From positions 4,959,527-5,023,526 of the forward strand of contig CM043870.1 of the NCBI GenBank assembly GCA_023846275.1: DNA of 64,000 bases, given 5' to 3'. The notes beneath the pieces are model-generated. The model had not been told where the DNA came from. It worked only from the letters and a program-made list of their open reading frames with translations, and did no database searches. Below, in pieces: positions 35,801 through 49,217 of this stretch. The stretch is from Vanilla planifolia. Taxonomy: Eukaryota > Streptophyta > Magnoliopsida > Asparagales > Orchidaceae. Made by a program: the position numbers and the translations under genes. Numbering within the stretch: position 1 is the first letter of the stretch; the number at the start of each line of letters is the position of its first letter.

Positions 35801-38800
35801 TAATACAATACGTTAAGGCTACATTTGGTATATCATAAAAAATAAATAAGTACAAAAATAATAATAATGTTATTTAATGATAAGTAAATCCTTTAATATG
35901 AAGTAAAAGTAAGAGATTTTGGAGGACTTAAATTGAGGATTTAATAGTTAAGTAATTATGGAAGATGTTTAAAGGAACATAATTTAAAGCAAGATTACAA
36001 GGAAAATAAATTGATAAAATGAAAAAGTTTTGAAATAATTAAAAAGAATTTAAACACATGGAAAATATTGAGAAGACTAATTTGACGTTTAAAAGGAATT
36101 TGAAAAGTTAGAAATATAAACATTTTAAAAAAATTGAAACGATTTAAGGGACATATAAAGATAAGTGATGTTAAGAAAAAAATGAGCAAAGAACAAGTCT
36201 AAAGATGTTTGTTTTATCTTGATCAAAGTTCACTTGGAATAATTATGAATTATTAAATTTAATATTTAATAATTAAATAAAATATTTAATAATAATATAT
36301 AAATATAAATATCCTACCATAAATCTCAACCTTCCTACATCTCGATTTACTTTTCACATGTGTAATTGGTTGACCCTTTCATACACAGAGTCCCTAACAC
36401 CAATCTCCTTACCACTTCATTACATGTGGTGATTAGCTGCCATTTTGAGTGTGCTACAAAAATTCTTCCACTCTTTTTAAAAATATTTTAAAAAAATAAA
36501 ATAAAAACTACATATATTTTGAAATCAAAATAAAAACCACATAAAATGATTGAGTTTCTTTCCAAAAGCCAAGTCCATACATTAAATTATTACAATAGAA
36601 AATAAAATACATGATGTCCATAATCATACAAATGAAATTACTTAATGTGATTACTTGAAATAGTATATGATCATACAAAACCGTATCTCATTGTAGTGAA
36701 AATAAACCATCTCTTTCAAAGCTGCCCTGAATCCCATGGTGTACGTCTTCATTACTTGAAAGATTAGGAAATAATAGGCTAAGCCACCTAACAATAGTTT
36801 AAAAAATAAAAATTATATAATATAGATGCATAAAATTGCATCTTTGGGTTTATGTCATATGTTGGATTCAACATTTTATCATAACATGTAAGAGATAAAC
36901 AAAGTTGATCATATAATATATATAGTAATGAAATAATCTCATCAAATTAATCACTTTTTCTTTATTGATCATTTTTATTTTTGTTTTTGTTTTCATTAAG
37001 TTTAGTAATATAACAAAGGCTAAAAATAGTTTTAAAACGTTTGAGCTTTACATCCATACCTTTATTCATAATGAGGCATGTCATATCAATGATTTCTTAG
37101 GCTTCGCCTTCATACATTTCTCTAAAATGAGATACACCCAATTAACGATCATAATATTTTTTTCCATTTTGTAAGCATAGCCTTATCCTTAAACAAACCT
37201 AGTTTTTCATGCTTTTCATTTCCTTTTTTTTCTCCTTGTAACAAAATCATCTTAGTTTAAAATAAAAATTTCAGTTTCTTTTATTCCTCAACATGCTCAT
37301 AAACTATAACAAATCAATTTCATAAAATCATGAGTATAAAATCATAAATATAGCATTGAATTTTTCCTTCATAGCAATCAATGAACATTTAAAACATGTG
37401 AAGCATGTAAAATAACTAACAAACATGTAAAGAAATCATCTTTTAGAATTTGAAATCTTTCAAATTCTAAGTTATTAAATTGCATTCAACGATACATCAT
37501 ATATATGCACCTATAGCATGCAACATTGCCTACATCAATTTAATATTTTAATCATCACATCGCTTCTAATAAATACATGATTCTCTATTAAATTAAGGGC
37601 CTCTAAGTTTCATTACAACGTTATAATACACAATTGCACCCAACTTATAAAGTATACTTACCTCAATTTAAGGTTTTAATCATCACATCACTTATGCTAA
37701 ATATATGATTCTTTGCTAAATTAAAAGCTTTTTAGTTTCATTATAGTATTATAACACACAGATGCATCTAGATAAAAAAAGTATGATTTGTAGTTGACTC
37801 TCCTTATATTGTGTTTATTTGCAAAATTCTTTCCATGAAGCCTTACCCTCTTTTTGCTCTTCCTCCTTTGATTGGTAGAACTAAAGAAATTGTCCTAATT
37901 CCCTTTCCTAATTTCCTCCTTTCTTCTTTCTTTCTTTGCTAGGTTGCTCTTCCAAACTTTTCTTGAATCCGTACATGATAGTTGACTTTTCTTTTTTATG
38001 TTTTCACCAAAACTCTTCCTCTCTCCTGACTATTCCAATTCCACCAAGAATACTCCTTTTCCACTTAGTGACCTTTTATCTCCTTAAATCAACTTTGTCT
38101 CCTTCTCTTCTCATAATTTTCATCACTTGGATGCATTACATGGTCAATTTTGCCATTTAAGGATTTAGAGTTTCAGAAAATAAATTAAAACTTAAGAATC
38201 ATTATAATTTTTATTTTTTTATTAATTTTATATCCTAAAATTTGTTAGCCAATTTATAAGATTCTCTTTGATCAATTCTATCCAATTGACCAACTTTTAT
38301 ATTTGGCATCATTTAGTACTTTTAATTTATTAATCTTTGTAATAATTATATTAGTGCTTCTCTTTAAAATTGTTTGACCCTTAATTGTATGATTGTAAGA
38401 GAAAATTTTATATTGAACCTTTTCATAGAAACTATGCTTTCATCCACTTTTATAATTTTTTTATTTCATTTTCTATTTTTAATTATTTTTGAAACACCTA
38501 AATTTTTTAATTATAATTGATTATTTAATCATAAAAAAGCTTCAATCTCTTATTTTATATCTTTGAAAACTATGATTTTCTCCAAGTGTTATTGAGTTCT
38601 TAATAAATTGTATACTTATTATTACAATTCCCTTCTCTTTGAAGTGTTGTACCCTTTTTTAGTAAAGTACGATTTTTCAATTTCATATATCTTGAGTGCT
38701 ACATTGCTCTACATTTGTTCAACTATGGAGATCCATCAAGGTTGAAGGAGGCAAGATTCATGAGGAGAAGGATTATGGTTGATGAAGGCTTAAAAAAATT

Positions 38801-39150
38801 GAAACCTAATCTTGCTCTCTTATCAACTTGCATTAGGCAGCCTCTACTCGTTTTCAGGAGGAGGGTAGGCTGAAGGGGAACCAAAAGGGTGAAAGTGAGG
38901 TGTGCCAAGAGGGAGAGAAAGATGAGAGGAGAGATGAAAAAAAGAAAGAAAAAAAAGAATGAAGAGAAAGAGAGAGTGAGTGAGAAAGGAAAAGAAAAGG
39001 TGAAAGAAAAAGAAAGGATCAAGCTATTTCCTCATTGTCATAAAAATTTGGTAAATTTCTTCAAAACCTTACAAATTACGTTTTCACATGTTGCTAGGTC
39101 TTCTTACATGATAGTGAGATCTATAGGTTATAAGGATAATACACTTGTTA
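35800..39150. other. AT-rich stretch with LTR-like and polypurine segments
   Basis: No coding domain recognised. A diverged tandem duplication with a period of about 128 bp lies at 37,500-37,770 (TACATCAATTTAATATTTTA against TACCTCAATTTAAGGTTTTA). The plus strand is strongly purine-rich at about 38,880-39,020; the long frames there (38,723-39,022 minus, 38,889-39,167 plus) are low-complexity by-products of this composition. Confidence 0.45.
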
Positions 39151-41100
39151 CTTATCCACTAGGTTGATTTGATGTAACAACCTAAAAGATGGGGTAATGA
39201 TTTAAATATATGTTGATAATTTTAAAGTATCAAATGCATAAATTATAGAAATATGATCATCTCAAAGTTGATTAGAGTTCCTAGAATAGAAGATTATAGC
39301 ATCATAATCACAAAATATTGAGTCTTATTGTTATTCTTAATTATTTGCATTATTAGAGATCTTTTAAATTTGTTTGGAATTATTTTTTATTTCTCTTTAA
39401 AAGTTATACAATATAGGTATGACTTTTCAAAGGAGAAAGACGAGCTAAAGCATAAAGTGTACAACTTATCTTAACTCTAATGACGTTGAGATCATAAAAA
39501 TCAATATTTTTTAAGTCTTAAAAACCAAATATCAAAGACTAACAGGAATTTATTTGTAAGCATAAAAAAGTCTTCAAAATTATTAAAATTACTAAATGGA
39601 CTAGAAAAAAAATGAAAACTTAACTAGGACTTGGAGTTTATAAAATAAGCTTAATAAAGTTTCTTAACAAGGTGTTGAATGCATATATGTGAAAGAAAGC
39701 ATGGTAAAGCGAGAATTTTTGCAATTTGAGAAATTACTAAGAAGAAGTATTGTCAAAGATTTGGAAAGTAATTCATGTGGTTGTGTAAGGAAATTGAGAA
39801 GAATTAAGGAAAAAAATAATAGCAAAAAGTTTTATAGCATCCATATAGTACTCAAAGGAAAGGGTTTATGTGAATAGAAAGGCTCATAATTTGAGATCTA
39901 TTCCAAGCAAAACTACTATGAAACAAAATAAAGGAAGAAAAACTTTGTATTGTGGGTGCATATGTTTGAGGTTTTGTTGATTATTGCCTAATGACTACAT
40001 TAGGAATAAATTGAAATAAAAAAATTCTAAGATATTTGTGATCTCTATTTGTAATTTTAGTATTTGATATCAACTAACTTAACGAGAGTTGATATTGCCA
40101 GTTGTTTTTCATAGGTGTTATTATGTATAAGCATATCATAATATTATGTTTATAGAAATTAAAGAAAATAAGGAAATATGGATTTTTAAAAGAAAATAGT
40201 ATATGATGCAAATCAAAAAATGGAAGGAGACAAGAATGTGTAAGAACAAGGTTTGGTTGAAAAAGGCATAATTTTAGAAGTGAACAAATTGTAGTTGTCC
40301 AAATTGGCTTAATCTAATATTTGGGATAAAGGCTATAATCTAGAATAATAAATTTCAGATATGGTGCCAAAAGTGTTATCACCCAAGGTTATTCTTATTC
40401 AAAATGACATGTTTTAAGAATGTGCTTAATTTGGTTTTAAAAGCAAAAAAGACTAACCTTGGAGCCAACTAAAAGTTCAAATGTATTAAGAAATAGAAAG
40501 AGAAAAGAGCGCAAAAAAATTTACAAGATTTCTTAAAAAAATGGAAGAATAGGCTTTTAAAGAAAACAAAAGGAAAAATTGATATTTACTATTTTCCTTA
40601 TCACATGTTATTTACTTGTATAATATAAAACCACATGTGGCATGACTCAAAATTACTCATTTAAATTATGTTATATTATTTTTTCTAATTAGCCAAAGAT
40701 AATTAACTCCGCTTATTTTTATGGCTTAACATTATAGGTCAAAATGATACAGCATAGGATTATGAAAAAAGTAATAAGAGAAATAGTGCTTTGGTTTATT
40801 AAAAGGAATGTTTCCATTATTGTCATATTATATAAATTATTATGACAACTTTTATATTTCATGGCATGGACATGTATTATATAGTATTCACTATGATATA
40901 TTACTAGTGTGTGTTATAAGAAAAATGAAAGTTTTAATTTGCCTCTATTATGGTTTTTAAAAAGTGAAAGTTTTATCTTGCTTTTATAGTGATTTTCAAA
41001 ATGAAAAGTTATTCAATGTTTTATTTATGTGAAAAATTAAAAAATTAATAGTTTCAAAAACAATAAAAGAAAGATACAACATGGCTTTACCTAAGAAAGG
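39150..41100. repeat. Degraded repeat, right member of a diverged pair
   Basis: A/T-rich DNA sharing landmarks with 33.0-35.25 kb (see that entry), best seen at 40,690-40,765. No coding domain was recognised inside it. Confidence 0.3.
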
Positions 41101-41124
41101 CTAAGAAGGATGACACATCTAAGG

Positions 41125-41815
41125 CAAAAAAACCATGAAAAGAGAAAAAGAATATACATCTTGAATTGGGTGAACTCTATTTGATAAGGTATTGTATGCT
41201 TATAGTTATATTTTAGTATCATCATGTTATGATGAAGCTAACTTAAATATGTTGCGAATGTTTGATATGATGATAACCATTATTATATGTCATAGATAGA
41301 CATATACAATCTCCATTTATGCACATGATGTGTAGTGATATATTCTTAAACTTATGCCTTTTTTATATATAAGATCTAGAAAATTAAATAATATTTGATA
41401 TATTCAATAGTGTGAATACATGAACTATATATAATGCAACTAAATTAGCAAGTAGTGCATAGTAATTCAATATATCTTAAGCACAAAAACTATGAAAAGA
41501 GAAAAAGAAACTATATTTTAAGTTGGGTGAACTCTATTGACATGGTATCGTATACTTAATGTAATATTTTAGTATATCATGTTATGGGGAAGCTAACTTA
41601 AATATGTTGTGAATGTTTGATATGATGATGAATGTTATAGTCTATCATATATAGACGTATACAACCTCTATTTATTGACTATATATATTCTTAAACTTAT
41701 GCCATTTTTGATATATAATAGCTAGAAAATTAAATAATGTTTGATATATTCAATAGTGTGAATACACAAACTAAATATAATACAACTAAATTATTTTGTG
41801 ACATGATATTTTTTA
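41125..41815. repeat. Tandem duplication, period about 357 bp
   Basis: ATGAAAAGAGAAAAAGAA at 41,135 recurs at 41,492, followed in both copies by TTGGGTGAACTCTATT, GAAGCTAACTTAAATATGTT, GAATGTTTGATATGATGATG and AATATTTGATATATTCAATA (or AATGTTTGATATATTCAATA). Copies are moderately diverged, with indels. Confidence 0.7.
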
Positions 41816-42224
41816 GTATGTCCTGAGCATGCAAGCATTGTGAAATTACATGCATTACTTGATGAGCATACAAGCATCGTAAAATAATAATATAGCATGT
41901 TGATTATATAAGTATGGAAAAATAAGCATTATTTGTTGGATAATGCAAGCATGTTGTTATGATAAACATTGCATGTAACTGTAAGCATCATGACATGATA
42001 TAAGCAGTACCTATTGATTTTGTAAGCTTTGAGAAATTATTAGGTTTTCTTGTAAGATGAGCAAAAGTAAGACAAAAACTATTAATTGTAAAGAAAAATA
42101 TCATTAAAAAGAGATGCAATAACTAATGAGTTATGTCAAATAAAAAAAGGCTAAAAAATATCATTAAGAAAGAAAGGAAAAGGCCAATGATAATATGAAG
42201 GAGAAAATATCTAAATAAGCATAT

Positions 42225-42745
42225 CATAAAATGTATAAAATTTACTTAAAAACTAAAATGCTACTAAAAATTGGGCTACCTGGATAACCACCAAAGAAAA
42301 AGTGCGACAAGAATAAGCTGACCATAAAATTACAATTTGGTTAAGAGGAAATGGCTAGTAAAAAAGATTATTTGAAAAAAAAGAGAGTACTGCATAGCTT
42401 TGTATTGCATGTTTAATTCATAATTATTTAATATGAAAATACTAAAATGTGAGAATTTTTCTTAAAAACTAAAAAGTACATACAAATAGGGTAACGACTT
42501 ACCACTACAGGAAAAGGGTAGTAAGGTTAAGCCAATCATAAGAGAACAAATTGTTTAAGAGAAAATAACTGATAAGAAATGTTATTTTAAAAATGAAAGA
42601 GAGTATTTCATGACATTTTATTCCATGTATAATTCATAATTTTCAATATGTAACTAGTAAAATGTAAGGATTTTCCTTAAAAACTGAGAAGTAATAAAAA
42701 ATAGGGCATTTAGCTAACCATCAAAGCAAATGGGTAGCATGATTG
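42225..42745. repeat. Tandem repeat, period about 205-226 bp, about 2.4 copies
   Basis: The marker CTTAAAAACT recurs at 42,245, 42,471 and 42,676. Each is followed by a GGGCTACCTGGATAACCACC-like block and, in the first two, by an AGAGAGTACTGCATAGCTTT-like block (AGAGAGTATTTCATGACATT in the second) and a TTTAATTCATAATTATTT-like block. Confidence 0.65.
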
Positions 42746-43290
42746 ATCCATCTCATGGATCAATCACACCTTCTATAGTTCTTAGTCTTACTCCATATAT
42801 TAACCATATGATACATTCAATTATTAACGTGGCATATAAGTTTCTCAGAAAATTAGATGCCAATAACTACTCTCATTTTTGCTGAATGTGTAATACGTTC
42901 ATGACTAATGTACCATCAATTTCTCTTAATACAAGGTTGATCCAAATCTTTACTTAGAACACCATCTATTGCCTTCATTGTACAATATATTTAAGTTTAA
43001 TGTATGGTACGTTGGGTCTTCATATAATATATTTGAAAGACAAAAAACCATAATGATCTCCAAATATAACCTAATCCCAAACTACTCCAACACCAAATCT
43101 CAAACAAATACAAGGAGAATATAATAGAAACTCAAGGAAGAGAATAATTAGATAAATGTATACCTTTAGTTGTTCTTTTTGCATGATTCAAGATCCAACT
43201 CTATATCAAGTCCCTCCCTGTACATCAACTTTTCCAAGCTTCCTTTCAATCTTAACTTTCTATTTTCACCAGCTCTTTGCCCTCTCCTTG

Positions 43291-44889
43291 TGATGTAAGA
43301 TAAATTAGATTTTTTCAAAGAACTAATTTAGGGCTTATCTTAATAGATTATTAAAAAAAATATCATACACTAATTATGGTTGGGTGATATAATTATTCAA
43401 AGATTAGTATCCAAAGTTATAATATGAATTATTAAATAGAGTAAGTGACATATGTTAAGAATTAAGCATCAAGTTCTACTTAAAAGTTTTATCACATTCA
43501 ATTTTACATAAAAAATATAAAATTGAAGACATACTTTATATAGAATATTTTAATAAAAAAATAGTAACTCTAAATTTATATTATTACCTAGAAAATAAAA
43601 GTTACTGAAAGATTATAGCTTTTTGATAATGACATCTTATAGTTTTCCTTGAAGTTGGTCTATGGAACCCCAAAGCTAAAAAAGGGTGATGAGGTGGTGG
43701 TTTGGGTTAATGGAGAAACTTGGTTAAAGAGGTAACAAGATAGTAGGCTAAGATTTAAAACTTTGTTAAGGAGGTGTTGGTTTGGTGGTTTGATCAAGTA
43801 GGTAAAAAGGTAGGTGAAGACTTGAGGGTGTTAAAAGGAGTTTGTTTAGTTTTCACTCTCTCAATGGAAGGTCTATCACCTTCAATGCTTGTCTCTCACA
43901 AGGAAAAAAGAATTTAGAAACTCTCTAACTAGAGTTAAGAGTATACTTTTTGCTTATAAAGGTGAAAATATACAGATGAGAGAAATTTTATTCATCAATA
44001 AAAATATTATAATAAGAAAACATCTCTTATATATAGATAAAGAAGAACTTAATAACTATGCATAAAGAAAAAATAAAATTAAATATACCTTGAAACCTAT
44101 AAGTATAAGAAAGATGAGAAATCAATATAAAAGAAGATAATTTTAGAGTTAAATTATTTGAAAATTCAAAATTGATCTTTAGAATTTTAAGATATTAACT
44201 CTAAGTGGGAATAGAAAAAGATATTTTTAGAGTTAAATTATTTGAGAATCTAAAAAGGATCTTTAGAATTCTATGATTAACTTCAAGTGGGTCACCCACA
44301 TCAAATGTATGAAACTTTAAAATTCAAAAACATTAACACCAAGTAGGTCAATCACATTAAATATAAAATATAAAAATGTTTGAAAAAATAATGTCATAAG
44401 AGAAATTATGTAATCATGTAATTTGATGATCAAATGTCAATGACGATAAGATTAGGATGCCAATAATGAACGAGAAGATGACGACTGTCGACATTGACAA
44501 GAGCACTTATATCTAACGAGCAGCCAAGCAATATTTGACAATATGAAGCATTGAGCAGCCAATGATGGTGGGTGATCAGGTGATTTTAGGCAACCAGACG
44601 ATAATGTTTATGAGCAACATATGACCAGATGACGATGGACGACTAGAAATAGTAGGAAAATCATGAATAGAAACTAATATCAGATATGACATATTTTATT
44701 ACAAAATATGGTTAGATGAAACAGAGAAAAAACAATAAAGATAAGCATAGAAAAAATAGAGATTTCTTGTAGATCCCTATGGTGACTAATCAAAATAGGA
44801 TTTGGCTTAGGTACGGCTTTGAGTTCAAATAAGATTGATGCGATGCCAGTAGGAGTGTGTGTCTTTAAGCTAATGACCCTTCTACATCA
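43291..44889 (-). repeat. 3' LTR of the gypsy element
   Basis: Aligns along its length with 51,664-53,325. Shared landmarks include the TGATGTAAGATAAATTAG end (TGATACATAATAAATTAA in the other copy), GAATATTTTAATA, GATTTAAAACTTTGTTAAGG (GATTTAAAGCTTCATCGAGG) and GGAGTTTGTTTAGT. Both copies also contain an internal repeat of about 84 bp (at 44,136 and 44,220 here). TG...CA ends can be placed at both edges. Confidence 0.8.
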
Positions 44890-44897
44890 TCCTCTCT
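44890..44897 (-). other. Polypurine tract of the gypsy element
   Basis: AGAGAGGA on the minus strand directly precedes the TG start of the 3' LTR, where the plus-strand primer is expected. It is short and the neighbourhood is decayed, so the assignment is tentative. Confidence 0.45.
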
Positions 44898-45149
44898 AAG
44901 TGAGAGAGAGCTTAACTCGATGGTATCGGGGTGATGGGTACACTAGTGTTCTAACAGGTGTAGTGCGATATAGTATAGGTCATCATAGTTAAGTTAGGAG
45001 TTCTCAGTCGAAGGTCTACCCTTTGAATGAACTAAAAATTTTTAAAATGTACAATCACTGGTTAGAATTATCTCATAATCTAAAATTTTCTCCACATTAT
45101 CCTTACTCTAAGGGATAATGAGGTATGAATAGGTTCACTCAATATAAGA

Positions 45150-46110
45150 GAATTAAGCTCAAATAACTCACTAGGTATTAGATGTGACGCTTTGTATAGG
45201 ATTAAATCCTTAACATTAAAGATTATATTAATCTTATATTCTTCTAACAATTTTAACACATAAGTATTAGTTCCTTAATTTTTAATAATTCTAAAAGGTC
45301 CAGCTCTACATGCTTATAATTTCTCGTAAGCTCGAGAAGAGAGCTATTATGACTTAACTCTAATTATATCATAGTATTCTCCATAAAATTCTCTAACATT
45401 TTTATAAATATCTACTAGGTTTCTATATCTTTTGTTGCTTAGAATAATTTTTTTAGATATTACTTTATGTAATGAAGAGATATGAGAAATAAAAAAAGAA
45501 GTACAGATAAAAGTTTGAAAGTCTACTTGTAAGGGAATAAGATCAATGAGAGATTTTGGTTTATTATCATGATAAATTTCAAAAAAAAACTTAGACCAAT
45601 ACTATGATTCATAGAATTATTATATACAAATTTGACTATTCATAGCAGTTGATTCCAAAATTTATGTTATTCTCTTTTCAAGCTATGAAGAAGATTTTCT
45701 AGATTAAGATTTACTACTTCTATTTGTTCATTCGTTTGTAAGTAGTAGGTTGAAAAAAAAATTTTGCTTAGTCTCAATAAAATCCATACTTACATGCTTA
45801 TATGGCTTATCAAGTATAGGTAGTGGAATGCAAGGTCTTTGGCTTAAATTTAAAAAAATTTTATTTGTGTATATGTGAAATTTGATTACAATAGATGCAA
45901 TGTGACATGTTATTTTAAACCAATAAAATCTTTTTAAGATATCTCTAAGAGTTTTATCTCTTCTAAAATGACTAGATAATCTTTCAATATATATTTTTTA
46001 GACCAAAAAAAATCTCTAAGTGATGATTTGGGATTCATAACTTATTGTTCTTATATAAGTATTAGTCTTTCAAGCTAAAACCTTTGGATACAAGGTTTGG
46101 ATTTGATTTG
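45150..46110 (-). pseudogene. Gypsy integrase remnant
   Basis: Minus-strand translation in shifting frames gives TNEQIEVVNLNLENLLHSLK (the DGQTEVVNR.L.NLLRSL block), then NNSMNHSIGLSFFLK (the AYN.S...TGLSPFE block), then ACRAGPFRI, GTNTYVLKLLEEYKI and IIFNVKDLILYKASHL (the C-terminal FNV.DL motif). Several stops and frameshifts make it non-functional. Confidence 0.75.
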
Positions 46111-46355
46111 ATTTCTTCATAAATCTACTCAAAATCAAGACAGTCAAGATACTAATTTTTAATTTGGTCAAAATCTAAGACTTTTATAGACAAAATAATC
46201 AATATGTGTACGCATTGACTAAATGCAACAACTACTTTGTTTCTTAAGCAAAGCTTATATTTAATAATAACTGTATACTTCTAGATATACTCAAATCATT
46301 TGGCATACCTATAACTAAGATCTCTTGAGAATTTAAGAATTCAAGCATCTTAGGG

Positions 46356-46646
46356 TTAAATTATAAGACATTCTTTAGATAACAAGTAATGTCTCCAATG
46401 TCTTAAAGATTGAATTATGATAAATAGTTCCTTTTCATATACATAATACTTATTTTTAACATCATTAAGTTTCTTACTAAAGAAGGTAATATGATGTTTA
46501 TCATGACTAAGGACACCACCTATCCCTACTCTTGATGCATCACATGCAATCTCAGAAGTAGTAGAAAACTCTAATAATTTTAAAATGAATTCCTTAGTCA
46601 AAGCCACTTTCAACTTTTTAAAAGCAAGTTTATAGATTTGGTCCAA
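46356..46646 (-). pseudogene. Gypsy RNase H remnant (open frame)
   Basis: A 96-codon open frame, the longest intact pol piece. It starts in the RT/RNase H connection (FKKLKVALTKEFIL) and covers the RT-linked RNase H start: EIACDASRVGIGGVLSHDKH (first catalytic Asp in CDAS), ITFFSKKLND and YVYEKELFIIIQSLRHWRHY (the YDKEL..V..L..W.HYL block, catalytic Glu present). It is cut off before the last catalytic aspartates by a stop. Upstream pol continues out of frame. Confidence 0.8.
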
Positions 46647-46649
46647 GTA

Positions 46650-47340
46650 AATTTACTTGACTTAGTATAATCAATAGGTTGCCAAATTGTAAAAGCTTCT
46701 ATTATCATGAATTATTTTTAAAGTAGGCCACTCTATAATTGTCTTGACTTTGCTAAGATTAATAAACAATCATTTAAATGAAACTATGTACTCTAAGAAG
46801 ATAACCTTAATCATAAAAATTCACATATCTTCAGATTAATAAATAAGTATTTTTTTCTAAGAGTATAACATAATTTGTACAAATGATCTAGATAATCTTC
46901 AATAGAATTATAATAGACTAAAATATCATCAAAATATACTATGATAAATTATCTTAAGTACAGTTTTAAAACTTGCATCATCAATTTCATGAATATGCAT
47001 GATGTACTTGACAATTCAAATGACGTCACTAACCATCCATATAAATTATACTTTGTCTTAAATATTATATTATATTTATGTCCTATCCTAATATTTACTA
47101 GATGGTAATCACTTTTAAGTCAATCTTATAAAATATGATAGCATCTGACATCTACTCTAAGACATCATCTAAATAAGGATTAAGAAACTTATATTTTATT
47201 ATGATTTTTTACTTGTCTAACTATCGACACACATCCTTTTTATTCCATCCTTTTTGGGTGTTAAAAGTGCAATGATAGCACAGGGACTAATACTTTTTTG
47301 GATAAATCCCCTTTTAAGTAGGTCTTCAACCTGACAGGCT
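46650..47340 (-). pseudogene. Gypsy reverse transcriptase remnant
   Basis: Around 47,330-47,220 the minus strand reads [20 protein letters not shown] followed by [10 protein letters not shown], which is the RT fingers block (G.I..S.SP.A.P.L.V.KKDGS.RMCVDYR). The palm and thumb follow with stops. A YFDD-like region can be placed at about 46,930 only with difficulty. Confidence 0.7.
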
Positions 47341-47799
47341 AACATAATATGAGCCTATAAGTTTAACTTACAATGGAAAAGGTTGGATAGGCTCATCCCA
47401 AGAACTAGATCTATTATGTGTTGTATGTCTCACATAGGAGGTGAAATGTTAAGTAAATCTTCTAGAAAAATATGAAAAAATTCATTTAATAAGGTCTATA
47501 CAATAAGTGAGTGGTCTAGTAAGGTGGTGGCTAATCCTTAATTATAAGAAACTAAACTAAGTCTACTTGATCAATAGTCTTCCAAACCTAAGGTAGTGTG
47601 ATCAAACTCAAATTCTTTACCTTTCTCTTTTTTTATCCTTGACCTTAAAATTTTTTATAGATTTGCTAATTTTAAGTGCTTATGGTTTCTTATGAAGTGG
47701 GGTAAGATGTAATGTGATAGTTTTTCTTTCATGATTGAAAGAACACATATTAGTCTTACTCTTTAAAGTCACATTCTTATCGAAAAGTCATAATTTTTA

Positions 47800-48060
47800 A
47801 ACAATAAGATGAACTACTTGCATAGTATGATATCACATAAAATCTAGTTATTAGAAGTACCTAATTTCAAGGGTATATAAAATTATTGTTTAATAGGTAT
47901 AGAGGTTTTCTCTATCCGTAACACAAAGTAAGAGTTTAGAAATTCTAATAAAGAAGTTTCTATTCGCTTTGCATTCTTAAATGATATTATATTAATGTTA
48001 CTACTATTATCTATGATCATCTTACATGATTATTTCTTAAATTTTTATTAGTACTAAAGA
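47800..48060 (-). pseudogene. Gypsy protease remnant
   Basis: The minus strand reads CKMIIDNSSNINIISF at about 48,030-47,980, equivalent to the IIDSGS.NN..S active site with DSGS changed to DNSS, followed by a degraded IPLKL..SN..ILCDI stretch (VPI.....EVWCDVLPM in relatives). The catalytic Asp is visible but the motif is damaged. Confidence 0.55.
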
Positions 48061-48239
48061 TATTGGTGCACCTCTAATCATCTTGTTGTTGTGAGGTTAC
48101 AAGGGTGCACCTAACCTTTAAAATTATGAAAGTTTTTATATTTTTTTAATTCTTGCTTAACTTTCTCATCAAATATTATATTTTCTTCTTTTTCTAACTC
48201 TTCTTATTCATTATCACTATCTAGGTATATAGTCATGAC

Positions 48240-49217
48240 TCTCTTTAGGCAATTAATAACTGCATTTCTCATTTAATGACACTTAAAATATGTGATTCCA
48301 AATTAGGTGGTTTGAAACTTAGTAGGTTGGATTGAAAAAAGGTAGAAGTGGATGATAGTATGAGTTTAGGAGATTTAGAAATTATAATAAAGGGAGTAAA
48401 TGAAGTGTGAATATGAGTGGATTGAGAAATAGTAATGTAGGCTTTTAGGGGGGTTCACTAGTTATTTCTCTTAAAATAAGAAGTTCTATTTTTTTATATT
48501 TTTAGTTATAATATAGGTTTTCTCTAAGATAGTAATATTTCTTAAGTTAATCTCGACCTATATGTATTCTTTTAAACTTGTTTTAAAATTCAAGGGTACT
48601 ATATGCTCAGGTTCATCTATATCATACCTAAGTTTATAATTCTCAATAGATCTATCATTATGAAAAAATTTATATCACTTATCTAGTAATTTGGTATTAT
48701 AAGTTATTAGAATAAATTTATTATACAATTAAATCTTAAGATTTCTCTAAGTTTGGGTATCCCTTCATTATTATTAGCATATTATCACTTTAAGTTTCTA
48801 TAAAAACTACAAGAAATATTGGTGAATTTAATCTTAATAATTGATGCTTTCTTTACTTACTCATTTGGAATCAATTAAAATAATCATTTATACTAATTTG
48901 TTAGTCCATAAAATCTTTTAGATCAAAACTATTATCAAAAGTTGAGGTATTTAGTTTTCTATTAAGTATATGTTATCTCTCTCTTGATGTCCTTAAGTCT
49001 TTCCTTCTCACTTGGTATATCTAAATCATTATTTTATCCTTAAATATCAGAATATTCATTTCTTCTTTTATGATCTTAATTTCTCTAATGGATATCTTGG
49101 TCAGATTCATTAGAAGGTTTATTGTATCTTTTATAGTTCTTATATCGCATAGAGTTTTCTTTTTCTAGATCATTAAGTGTGTCACTTCTTATGTTATCTT
49201 TTCTCTTTTAGGATTTG
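48240..49217 (-). pseudogene. Gypsy gag remnant (3' part)
   Basis: The minus strand at about 48,930-48,850 reads TFDNSFDLKDFMD followed by INDYFN.FQMSK, matching the FDGSLDP..FLDWL..MD.YF.WY.MSE block of plant gypsy gag. A decayed zinc knuckle (YFKCH...RNAVINCLKR, first Cys lost) lies at about 48,300-48,235. The 5' part of gag is separated from this by the solo LTR insertion. Confidence 0.6.

Noticed and set aside
38723..39167. Overlapping ORFs rich in Phe/Ser/Leu (minus) and Lys/Glu/Arg (plus)
   Set aside because: They are low-complexity by-products of a polypurine/polypyrimidine tract. The plus-strand frame also lacks an ordered domain.
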